DNA of 13,372 bases from Phycisphaerales bacterium (GCA_028288775.1 JAQGHP010000170.1:1-13372); one strand, 5' to 3'. Shown: positions 7,117-13,079, counted from the stretch's first letter. A program made the numbers and translations. Notes: generated by a model from the letters alone, not told the origin.

Positions 7117-8386
7117 TTCCCGCTCGCGCAAGAGGGGCGGGCAATCGGAACGCGAGCCGGACATCACCAAGATGGTCCGAGTGATCGGTCGTGGAATGTT
7201 TTCGGAGGAATATCGCGGCGGCAAGCCACTGAAAGCGGTGTACGCCCTCGTTGACGACGAGCGTGTGACGGTGACCCTGGGCATTCAAGTCAGCTCATTC
7301 ACGCTGAACGTGATTCTGCCCGCGGGCATCAGTTTCTATACGTTCCAATCGCTGGCCTATACGGTCGAAGTCTTCCGCCGCAAGGTCGAGCCAGTCGAAC
7401 GGTACGTCACGATCGCGTCCTATCTCTCGTTCTTCCCGCTCCTGGTCGCTGGCCCGATCGAGCGGCCGACGCACCTGCTCCCCCAATTCCTCCGCCCCCG
7501 GACGACGAATCGCGACATGTGGCGGCAGGGAATCTGGCTGATCTGCTGGGGCCTGTTTAAGAAGATGGTCGTCGCCGACAACATGGCCCGCATCGTCGGC
7601 GACGTCTTCGGGCCTTACGACCATCTCACCGGAACCGCAATCATCCCCCACGACGGGCTCCGCCTGCTGCTGGGGATTTACGCCTTCGCGCTCCAGATCT
7701 ATGGAGACTTCTCCGGCTACACCGACATTGCCCGCGGCGTATCGAAGCTCTTCGGCTTCGACGTCATGCTCAACTTCAAGCTCCCCTACGCCGCCCTCAG
7801 CCCGTCCGACTTTTGGCGCAGGTGGCACATCAGTCTTTCCACCTGGCTCCGCGATTACCTCTACATTCCCCTGGGCGGCAGCCGGGGAGGCATTTTTCTG
7901 ACCTACCGCAACCTCTTCCTCACCATGCTGCTGGGCGGCCTCTGGCACGGCGCGAGCTGGACGTTTGTTCTCTGGGGCGCATACCACGGCGCGCTGCTCA
8001 TCGTCTACCGCCTGCTCGATCTGCGGCCGGAAGACAAGAATTATCCCCGCTGGGCGAATGCCCTCTTATGGCTCGTCATGCTCCACCTGACCTGCCTGGG
8101 ATGGCTGCTTTTCCGCGCGAAAAACGTGGCAACAATCGGTGTCTTCTTTCAATCAATCCTGCTTCACCCGCACGGCTCGCCCGAGGCCCTGGCCGCGTTC
8201 AAGAGCCTCGTTTTTTTCGGCTGGCTTCTGCTTCTCTTCCAGGTCGTGCAGTACGCGATGAAGACGCTCGACCCGATGGCGCGATGGCACTGGTTTATCC
8301 GGCTCAACGTCTGGATTCTCGTTATCATGTCGCTGCTCGCGCTGGCCAGCGCGCAGGGAACGGAGTTCATCTACTTTGCGTTCTGA
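7043..8386 (+). CDS. MBOAT family O-acyltransferase (AlgI-like), N-terminally truncated and fused to unrelated sequence
   Basis: From about residue 80 (position 7280) this is a clear AlgI-type membrane-bound O-acyltransferase: LNVILPAGISFYTFQSLAYT, the FFPLLVAGPIERP block, WRRWHISLSTWLRDYLYIPL (His262) and GLWHGASW with the invariant active-site His302. Such enzymes pass acetyl groups across the inner membrane to exopolysaccharide. Complete relatives have roughly 110 more residues in front, containing several membrane helices; these are absent. Residues 1-79 are instead hydrophilic and basic and are unlike any MBOAT. The first ATG (7043) overlaps brnT by 74 bases; later in-frame ATGs at 7172 and 7196 are as likely, and none has a good Shine-Dalgarno. 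Catalytic residues remain, but loss of the first helices makes activity doubtful. It overlaps the next gene by 11 bases as an operon. Confidence 0.85.
   Translation: MATRPESLAPVRQTRPKRGNTAAADSRSRKRGGQSEREPDITKMVRVIGRGMFSEEYRGGKPLKAVYALVDDERVTVTLGIQVSSFTLNVILPAGISFYTFQSLAYTVEVFRRKVEPVERYVTIASYLSFFPLLVAGPIERPTHLLPQFLRPRTTNRDMWRQGIWLICWGLFKKMVVADNMARIVGDVFGPYDHLTGTAIIPHDGLRLLLGIYAFALQIYGDFSGYTDIARGVSKLFGFDVMLNFKLPYAALSPSDFWRRWHISLSTWLRDYLYIPLGGSRGGIFLTYRNLFLTMLLGGLWHGASWTFVLWGAYHGALLIVYRLLDLRPEDKNYPRWANALLWLVMLHLTCLGWLLFRAKNVATIGVFFQSILLHPHGSPEALAAFKSLVFFGWLLLLFQVVQYAMKTLDPMARWHWFIRLNVWILVIMSLLALASAQGTEFIYFAF
7172..7279 (+). pseudogene. Possible remnant of a BrnA-type antitoxin at the fusion junction
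   Basis: Position, just after brnT, is where brnA is expected. From the ATG at 7172 the 36 residues include MVRVIGRGMFSEEY and end DDERVTVTL, which could be the first strand of a ribbon-helix-helix domain; the reading frame then passes directly into acyltransferase sequence. I do not recognise the family with confidence. Position supports the idea; sequence similarity is weak and inferred. Confidence 0.25.
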
Positions 8387-9467
8387 GTCGTACCAAATTC
8401 CGCCCAAGCGCCGCTTGCGCACGCTGCTTCGCATCGCGTTCGCGGTCGCGTGGTCGCTGCTGGCCGGCGAGTTGTTCCTCCGCGCCTTCGCCCCTCAGCC
8501 GCTGATGCCACGGAGCGTGCGCGCCTCCGACATCGGCATCCGCACGAACACGCCGAGCGAGACCTATTGGCAGCGGAGCACCGAGGTGAACGTGCGGGTG
8601 CATATCAACTCGCAGGGCATCCGCGCCGACGACGACATCCCATTGGAAAAGCCGGCGGGCGTAAAGCGCATCGTCGTCCTGGGCGATTCCTACGGGCTCG
8701 GGTACGAGGTCGATTTGAAAGACTCGTTCGCCATGCAGACCGCGGCCCGCCTCAATGCCGCCGGCGAGAACGTGCAAATCGTAAATCTTTCCGTCTCGGG
8801 ATTCGGCACCGCCGAGGAACTCTTGACCCTGCAACACCGCGGCCTGGCGTTCCACCCCGACCTGGTTCTGCTCGCGTGGCATTACACGGATCTCGATGAC
8901 AACGTGCGATCACGCCTGTTTACTCTGAAGGATGGGAAGCTATTCCGCGACCAGCCGACGTATCTGCCCGGCGTCAAAACGCGCCGGCGTCTGGAGCGCA
9001 TTCCCGGATACGTGTGGATGGAGAGGAACTGCCAGTTGTATTCGTTCATCCGCGAGAAGACGGCGGGCAAGCTCGATGATCTGATGCCGGGCGCTCCCGC
9101 CGTTCACGCGATGCCTGCGGCCATCCCCATCCGCCCGCCCACGTATCGCGAGCAACTGGCCGTCGCCCTGTTGCAATCGATTCAGGAAGAGTGCGAGAAG
9201 AACGGTGCGAAACTGCTGATCTTCGACGTCCCGAGCCGGTTTTCGCGGACGGAGTTTGCCTCGGAATTCCCGGCCGCGGCTGCGCGGGGCCTCGCCCAGT
9301 TCGACGTCGTCTCACCCCTCGACGAGTTCCGCACGAATCTGAAAGGCGAGAAATTGTTCTGGGAGCACGGGAACGGACATCTCACGGTCATCGCCAGCCA
9401 CGTATCCGGAAAGTTGCTCGCCGATCATATCCTAAAGCGCAAGCTGCTGGACAGCCCGCCGCGATAA
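8376..9467 (+). CDS. SGNH/GDSL hydrolase-like protein, partner of the MBOAT
   Basis: This 363-residue protein has an N-terminal membrane anchor (about residues 14-35) and a periplasmic SGNH-like domain. Block I is VVLGDSYG with nucleophile Ser105; the block II glycine lies in SGFG (G142 or G144); the final block is GNGHLT with His335. Two usual catalytic positions differ: the block III GND appears as YTD (170-172), and the DGH Asp is Asn333. SGNH proteins beside MBOATs take the acyl group and place it on polysaccharide, as in alginate or peptidoglycan O-acetylation. The start is a TTG overlapping the MBOAT stop by 11 bases, with GGAG 10 bases before it; no better in-frame start gives the complete anchor. 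The overlap implies co-translation with the MBOAT. Confidence 0.8.
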   Translation: MRSESYQIPPKRRLRTLLRIAFAVAWSLLAGELFLRAFAPQPLMPRSVRASDIGIRTNTPSETYWQRSTEVNVRVHINSQGIRADDDIPLEKPAGVKRIVVLGDSYGLGYEVDLKDSFAMQTAARLNAAGENVQIVNLSVSGFGTAEELLTLQHRGLAFHPDLVLLAWHYTDLDDNVRSRLFTLKDGKLFRDQPTYLPGVKTRRRLERIPGYVWMERNCQLYSFIREKTAGKLDDLMPGAPAVHAMPAAIPIRPPTYREQLAVALLQSIQEECEKNGAKLLIFDVPSRFSRTEFASEFPAAAARGLAQFDVVSPLDEFRTNLKGEKLFWEHGNGHLTVIASHVSGKLLADHILKRKLLDSPPR

Positions 9468-9504
9468 CCAAGTAGTCCGACTGACCTAGAAACCTCGGTA
9501 GTCT

Positions 9505-9590
9505 TTCAGAGCCGGGGCGTGCCGCCCCGGTCGGGCCGCAGGCCCGAAACGGAGCTTCGCTCGACTGGGGCGACACGCCCCGACTCTGAA
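9505..9590. repeat. 86-base palindromic element with four nested 3-base-loop hairpins
   Basis: Outer arms 9505-9532 and 9563-9590 pair over 28 positions with two C-A mismatches and one G-T. Alternatively each region folds locally: CCGGGGCG/TGC/CGCCCCGG (9512-9530), TCGGGCC/GCA/GGCCCGA (9531-9547), GAGC/TTC/GCTC (9552-9562) and GGGGCG/ACA/CGCCCC (9567-9581), all with 3-base loops. It lies between the convergent SGNH and outer-membrane protein genes. It is probably a REP/BIME-like dispersed repeat acting at mRNA 3' ends; only one copy is visible here. Confidence 0.7.
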
Positions 9591-9597
9591 TATCTAG

Positions 9598-9617
9598 AAG
9601 GGCTTGTGAAAGCCCTT
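9598..9617. terminator. Hairpin between convergent genes, terminator candidate
   Basis: AAGGGCTT (9598-9605), loop GTGA, AAGCCCTT (9610-9617): a perfect 8-bp stem 5 bases beyond the stop of the minus-strand beta-barrel gene. T-runs after either arm are only 2-3 bases, so intrinsic termination would be weak. Position supports an mRNA 3'-end role for one or both genes. Confidence 0.45.
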
Positions 9618-9622
9618 TCCTA

Positions 9623-10594
9623 TCAGAAATTGAATTGCAGCTTGAGCCAGAACCCGTCGCCGCTCAGGCGGTTGGCTGCCGTGATGTCGGGGAGCCACTT
9701 AAACTCCGCCGCGGCATCCACCTTTCCCAGCTTACGGCTATACGCGAAGACGGGGCCGATGCCCGAAGCGCGCCCGGCGTTGGGCTTGGTGATGTGGAAT
9801 CCTGAGCCGCTGTCACTGGTGAACTGCTCGTAGTAGAACCCCGTAGCGCCGAAGCTGAAATCTCCCCCAAAGAGCGGGAGATGCTTGGCGAGCGTGGCGT
9901 CGAGGTGAAATTGGTCGCCGCTCGTGTAATTGGTGTCGTTGTTCTGGGTGTTGAAGTCGATCCCGGCGAAGGCGTCGATCTCGATCCCGTTGTCGCTGCC
10001 CAGGTAGGTAAACGAAGCCCCGGGCTCGAAGGTCCAATAATTCTTGCCGACGTTGGCGAGGTGGCCGACCGCGTAATTGCCGGTGGGCGCATAGACGGTG
10101 AACATCGCGCCCCACTTCAGGTCTTCGTGGTTCCAACTGAGCATGAGCGGGCGGAAGTAAATGTCGCCCAGTCCCTGCGTGCCGTCGGAAACCCTTTTGG
10201 TCGTGTTGGTTCCGGTGGTAACGGCCCCCTTGATGTTCATCGACACCCAAGGCACCGCGAGTTCCATCCCATAATCCGCGCCGAGGATTTCCCCAGGCCC
10301 TTCGTAGAGGACTCGCCCGGTCTCGACGTAGTAAGTGGCCTCGACGTTGCGGGCGATCAGACCGCCGAATTGAAGGCGCGACTTTTGGCCGGTGATCGAC
10401 CCATTGTAATAGAACGAGTCGCTGAAGAAGGAGAAGCCTTCGCGCTCGGGGAGCGTATCGATGGAGGTCGCGTTTTGGCCCGGCGTATAGTGCCCGCTAC
10501 CCCCCTCCTCCGCCCGGGCCGCCGCCGGGAAAATCACTGCCGCCGCTACGACCACGGCCGGGACAAGGACTGAGCGTCGAATGTTCTTCCTCAT
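9623..10594 (-). CDS. SphA/MetA-pathway-type transporter, outer-membrane beta-barrel protein
   Basis: From the ATG at 10594 the protein is 323 residues with a signal peptide cleaved after ARA (residue 28). The mature start, EEGGSGHYTPGQNATSIDTL, and the alternating aromatic/glycine strands (FSFFSDSFYYNGS, GDFSFGATGFYYEQF) fit the family annotated as SphA or 'MetA pathway of phenol degradation', predicted outer-membrane channels. The last residue is Phe in LKLQFNF, the usual C-terminal signal for barrel insertion. The substrate is unknown; the family name does not prove phenol metabolism, and no aromatic-degradation gene is nearby. The frame continues 77 codons upstream, but this ATG gives the signal peptide and has a GGCGGA Shine-Dalgarno. 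It is a single gene, convergent with the SGNH gene. Confidence 0.82.
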   Translation of the reverse strand: MRKNIRRSVLVPAVVVAAAVIFPAAARAEEGGSGHYTPGQNATSIDTLPEREGFSFFSDSFYYNGSITGQKSRLQFGGLIARNVEATYYVETGRVLYEGPGEILGADYGMELAVPWVSMNIKGAVTTGTNTTKRVSDGTQGLGDIYFRPLMLSWNHEDLKWGAMFTVYAPTGNYAVGHLANVGKNYWTFEPGASFTYLGSDNGIEIDAFAGIDFNTQNNDTNYTSGDQFHLDATLAKHLPLFGGDFSFGATGFYYEQFTSDSGSGFHITKPNAGRASGIGPVFAYSRKLGKVDAAAEFKWLPDITAANRLSGDGFWLKLQFNF

Positions 10595-10855
10595 GATTCC
10601 GCCTTCGTATTGGATTCGATCAGATCGGTAAACCCTGTCCGCGGCATCTTCGCAGGCCGGTCGATTCGGGGCAACACCACCCCCGGCCCCCCGGATCGCT
10701 CGACCCTCCTGCTCAGATGTTCCCCGCCGAAGCGGGTCTCTTCCCCTTGCATCGAGTTTTTCCGCCAGCCGGGTGGAATTTTTGTGTGCCGGAAGGGTCC
10801 TCTGGGACCTGGCAGGTAAACCCAAAAACCCTGAATCTTACAGGATTAGAAATCC

Positions 10856-10892
10856 GCACGACCCGGCCCAACACTTTTCGCGTCGTGCCGGG
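10856..10892 (+). ncRNA. Alternative-pairing stem, possible structured RNA
   Basis: GCACGAC (10856-10862) pairs with GTCGTGC (10882-10888), or CCCGGC (10862-10867) pairs with GCCGGG (10887-10892). The two stems share bases at both ends and exclude each other, as in a switch. A small hairpin GGATT/AGA/AATCC lies just upstream (10843-10855). A transcript here is unproven. Confidence 0.2.
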
Positions 10893-10985
10893 CAATTTTG
10901 ATGGGTATGACCCCCTGCGACAGATGAACCGAAACCAACAGCTCCTCCATCGCTTCAGACCCAATCCCCGTCCGCCGCAACGCTA

Positions 10986-11012
10986 CTGGGGCTCGTGCCC
11001 AGGCGGTTTTTT
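10986..11012 (+). terminator. Weak Rho-independent terminator candidate
   Basis: CTGGG (10986-10990) and CCCAG (10998-11002), or GGGC/TCGT/GCCC inside them, form a short stem. A run of six T at 11007-11012 starts 4 bases later. No plus-strand gene lies upstream, so if real it would end a non-coding transcript that starts after 10595. Confidence 0.3.
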
Positions 11013-11310
11013 GAAATATCTCATGGTAAAAGATCCATTACCGTATGGGACCCGAGTTCCATGGGCAACGGAAGCCCCTTTTGTGGGGCGAACAGTAGCA
11101 ATTTGATATATCGAAATCAATTTTCGACATGGCGCAACCGGCCGACGAAACGAAGTCGAATTGCGGCCACCGTGAGACGGAGGTTTGTCCGGAATTGTTT
11201 CGCAGGTACACTTCGCGAATGTCCGATGCCGTCAGTCGTCCGAAGTTCAATCGGCGTCGGCATTGCCTGTGCGCCAGCCCCGACAAAAAGAAAAAGACGA
11301 GGCAAGAACC

Positions 11311-11592
11311 ATGAAAACCGTCATCATTTTTCACGAAGTAAAGAGCGGCGACCAGTGGGCGGAAGCCTGGCGGAAGGGAAGGGGCAGCCGTCACGAGATG
11401 TTCGACAAACTGGGAATCAAGGCGCGAACCTTCCGGGACCCGAAGAACCCCGATTCAACGGGCGTGATATTCGAAGTTCCGGACATGGCGAAGTTTCAAG
11501 CGTTGCTGGATTCCGATGAGGGGAAGAGGGCGATGGCCGAGGACGGCTTGAAAGTCGAGACCCTGCGGATGCTGGTTGAGTTTACCCCGTGA
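11311..11592 (+). CDS. Small conserved-looking protein, possible dimeric alpha/beta barrel fold
   Basis: This 93-residue protein starts MKTVIIFHEVKSGDQWAEAW and ends LKVETLRMLVEFTP. The pattern of a beta strand (VIIFHEV), a helix with SGDQWAEAWRKG, a strand containing TGVIFEVPD, a helix (MAKFQALLDSDEGKRAMAEDG) and a last strand (LKVETLRMLVEF) resembles small ferredoxin-like dimeric alpha/beta barrel proteins. I do not recognise a specific family, and no catalytic residues can be assigned. It has no signal peptide, so it is probably cytoplasmic. The frame is open further upstream, but this ATG has a GAGG Shine-Dalgarno 8 bases before it and begins the folded pattern. It is isolated, with no obvious operon partner. 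Confidence 0.7.
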   Translation: MKTVIIFHEVKSGDQWAEAWRKGRGSRHEMFDKLGIKARTFRDPKNPDSTGVIFEVPDMAKFQALLDSDEGKRAMAEDGLKVETLRMLVEFTP

Positions 11593-11635
11593 TGCGTTCT
11601 CGGGTCGCGACTGCTCAGGCGGTCCGTCTTCAAGT

Positions 11636-11813
11636 CCCTCCACCGGCACTCCGGGGGAGGGTAATGGAGGGGGCGGGCGAGGAGAGTTCAAGGGTTGAAG
11701 AGTTCAATGGTTCAAGGGGGAAGGAACTCCTTGAGCCCTTCAGCTCTTGAACCGTTGAACCGTTGAACCGTCCCGCCCCCACCCCGGCCCTCCCCCGGAG
11801 TACCGGAGGAGGG
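11636..11813. repeat. 178-base imperfect palindrome with GTTCAA-type inner repeats
   Basis: Outer arm 11636-11677 matches the reverse complement of 11772-11813 at 35 of 42 positions, including an unbroken 14-base run. The inner part (11684-11769) carries degenerate 8-base units: GTTCAAGG, GTTCAATG and GTTCAAGG on the left, and TTGAACCG three times on the right, which can pair with each other. It lies 43 bases after the 93-residue protein gene. It looks like a palindromic dispersed repeat or a non-coding mobile element remnant; no terminal duplication was identified. Confidence 0.7.
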
Positions 11814-11856
11814 AGAAAAGGGAACCCCGCCGAAACTGTCATGCACCCAACGTTCG

Positions 11857-11879
11857 GGTGGTGTCCTAAGGACACCACC
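11857..11879. repeat. Perfect 10-bp hairpin with TAA loop
   Basis: GGTGGTGTCC (11857-11866), loop TAA, GGACACCACC (11870-11879). There is no T-run on either side. It lies just upstream of the promoter at 11906-11933 and could be a terminator for leftward or rightward transcripts, or a protein-binding palindrome. Confidence 0.5.
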
Positions 11880-11905
11880 GGCACCGGCGTGTCTTCACGA
11901 AATAT

Positions 11906-11933
11906 TTGACAAATCGAAATGTATCCTTATTGT
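11906..11933 (+). promoter_or_regulatory. Sigma-70-type promoter candidate for the PEP-CTERM gene
   Basis: A perfect -35 TTGACA (11906-11911) is followed after 16 bases by TATTGT (11928-11933), 4 of 6 matches to the -10 consensus, in a locally A+T-rich patch of otherwise G+C-rich DNA. It would start a transcript near 11940, about 94 bases before the PEP-CTERM start codon. Confidence 0.5.
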
Positions 11934-11942
11934 GCGCGGGAT

Positions 11943-11969
11943 GGGCCTGCGGCATTCGTCGGCAGGCCC
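11943..11969 (+). promoter_or_regulatory. Leader hairpin of the PEP-CTERM gene
   Basis: GGGCCTGC (11943-11950) and GCAGGCCC (11962-11969) form a perfect 8-bp stem with an 11-base loop, right at the expected 5' end of the transcript. No T-run follows, so it is more likely a 5' stabiliser or leader structure than a terminator. Confidence 0.4.
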
Positions 11970-12033
11970 GTTTGGCGAATCCCGGAGTCTTACACTGCCG
12001 GGGCTTGGGCATTTTCATTTCTGCGGAGGAACA

Positions 12034-12756
12034 ATGCGGCGCACACATCCGAATTTGTCGGCTCTTCTTCTGTCCCTTTCGGCCATCATCGGCCTCGGCG
12101 GCGCGACGGGCGGCCACGTTTGGGCCGTCACCATCGATTGGACCGTCTGGTCCTCTTTCAGCCCCGGCAACCCCGGCACCGGCGCTGGCGCGATCGCCCT
12201 GCCAACCCCCGTTAACGTCGGCTACAGCGGCGAGTTGCTCAGCGCGAGCTACACCGGCTTCGGTTCCCCGCCCCTGAACCTCTATCCGACCTGGCAGGGC
12301 CCCGCCTACGTCGGCGGGACCATCAGCAACGGTCCTTCCAATCAAGGCGGAATCGCCCTGAGCGGCGGGGCCGCCGCCGGCATCAACACCGTTACCTTTT
12401 CCGCGCCGGTCACCAATCCGGTCATGGCGATCTGGAGCCTGGGCAGTGCAGGTACGAGCAGCGCGGAATTCGACTTCACCGCCGCCGAGCCCTTCACCAT
12501 CCAAGCCGGGGGGGCCGACAACGTGACCTTCGGACAGACGATCACCCTGGGCGGCCCCAACATCGTCAGTGGAATCGAAGGCAACGGCGTCATTCAGTTC
12601 GCAGGCACCTATTCCTCCATCACCTGGACGAACCCGATTCGAGAGAATGATTACGCCTTCACAATCGGCGCTCCGACCCCGGAACCCGCGTCAATCAGCC
12701 TGTTCCTTCTCGGCGCGACCGGCGCGCTGATGCGCCGTCGCCTTCGCCTTCGCTAA
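12034..12756 (+). CDS. PEP-CTERM sorting domain-containing protein
   Basis: This 240-residue exported protein has a signal peptide ending at about Ala31 (HVWA) and a C-terminal PEP-CTERM tail: PTPEP with Pro-Glu-Pro at 216-218, a hydrophobic stretch SISLFLLGATGALM, and a basic end RRRLRLR. Exosortase recognises this tail and removes it; proteins of this kind are usually surface-associated and often linked to exopolysaccharide or biofilm matrix. The middle is Gly/Ser/Thr/Asn-rich and likely all beta, with no assigned catalytic domain and no cysteines in the mature part. The start is set by GGAGG a few bases before ATG 12034 and by the signal peptide. No exosortase gene is in this window. It is probably expressed from the promoter at 11906-11933 and ended by the hairpin at 12777-12815. 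Confidence 0.9.
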   Translation: MRRTHPNLSALLLSLSAIIGLGGATGGHVWAVTIDWTVWSSFSPGNPGTGAGAIALPTPVNVGYSGELLSASYTGFGSPPLNLYPTWQGPAYVGGTISNGPSNQGGIALSGGAAAGINTVTFSAPVTNPVMAIWSLGSAGTSSAEFDFTAAEPFTIQAGGADNVTFGQTITLGGPNIVSGIEGNGVIQFAGTYSSITWTNPIRENDYAFTIGAPTPEPASISLFLLGATGALMRRRLRLR

Positions 12757-12776
12757 AGCCCTTCGAGGAGAATAAC

Positions 12777-12815
12777 GGGGACGCAGCTAGTTTCCGAAAA
12801 ACTAGCTGCGCCCCC
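12777..12815. terminator. Terminator-like hairpin after the PEP-CTERM gene
   Basis: CGCAGCTAGTTT (12782-12793) and AAACTAGCTGCG (12799-12810) form a perfect 12-bp stem with a 5-base loop. It is extended by GGGG/CCCC (12777-12780 and 12812-12815) past one A-C mismatch. It begins 20 bases after the stop codon. No T-run follows, so termination may depend on the stem alone or serve to protect the mRNA end. Confidence 0.6.
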
Positions 12816-12973
12816 AATCCTGTTCGGCCCTGCGGTTGCGTCGGGGGCGTTGGCCAAGGCGGGAAGGGCCGGGGCGTGTCCGCACCCGGGGCGAAGGCCG
12901 GCTCCGCGGGGGCGGTCGTGATGGTTGCCGTTATTTCGGCGCAGTGTCGACGCGGGCAGTTCATCGCAAGAAG

Positions 12974-13034
12974 GATTAAGATTAGGATAGGAGGGCGTGC
13001 AGCGGCGCCTCAGGGCGCGATCTTAATCGTAATC
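12974..13034. repeat. Palindrome with GATTAA-type hexamer arms
   Basis: Arm 12974-12988 (GATTAAGATTAGGAT) matches the reverse complement of arm 13020-13034 (GATTACGATTAAGAT) at 13 of 15 positions. Each arm is a run of degenerate GATTAN hexamers. The 31-base loop is very G+C-rich. It ends 45 bases beyond the stop of the minus-strand accD gene, in a terminator-like position. Confidence 0.6.
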
Positions 13035-13079
13035 GTCTGTTTCTACCCTGCCCGGGCGAAGATTCGGTCTCACGCACCT

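Larger units (their letters stand above)
10595..11310. other. 716-base gene-poor region
   Basis: No convincing gene is seen. Short open frames on both strands have no recognisable domain, and most lack a Shine-Dalgarno. Structure is present: alternative pairings at 10856-10892, a stem followed by a six-T run at 10986-11012, and TCGAAA/TTTCGA (11111-11127) in an A+T-rich patch. The stretch may hold promoters for the flanking divergent genes, a small RNA, or decayed sequence. No known riboswitch consensus was matched by eye. Confidence 0.5.
11593..12033. other. Repeat-rich intergenic region before the PEP-CTERM gene
   Basis: No gene is supported. The stretch holds a 178-base imperfect palindrome, a perfect 10-bp hairpin, a near-consensus promoter and a leader hairpin, each listed separately. 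An upstream in-frame extension of the PEP-CTERM frame into this region has no Shine-Dalgarno and would put the signal peptide far from the N-terminus. Confidence 0.7.
12757..13079. other. Intergenic region between PEP-CTERM gene and accD
   Basis: No gene is supported in these 323 bases between two convergent 3' ends. It contains a strong hairpin just after the PEP-CTERM gene and a GATTAA-type palindrome nearer accD, listed separately. Short open frames here overlap these structures and lack recognisable domains. Confidence 0.65.

Noticed and set aside
9623..10825. Longer 400-codon form of the beta-barrel gene
   Set aside because: The extra 77 N-terminal residues lack a signal peptide and precede a proper start with Shine-Dalgarno and signal peptide at 10594.
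10717..11106. 129-codon plus-strand frame in the gene-poor region
   Set aside because: No Shine-Dalgarno, no recognisable domain, irregular composition, and it runs across hairpins and a T-run.
11129..11314. 61-codon frame whose stop overlaps the start of the 93-residue protein gene (ATGA)
   Set aside because: The overlap suggests coupling, but there is no Shine-Dalgarno and the sequence is basic and low in structure. Kept out for lack of support.
12868..12878. 11-base match GCCGGGGCGTG to the 9511-9521 arm of the multi-hairpin element
   Set aside because: Flanking sequence does not extend the match into the full element; chance is plausible in G+C-rich DNA.
12695..12964. Minus-strand frame at the PEP-CTERM 3' end
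   Set aside because: It overlaps the C-terminal sorting signal and the terminator-like hairpin, and has a Pro/Ala-rich product without a domain.
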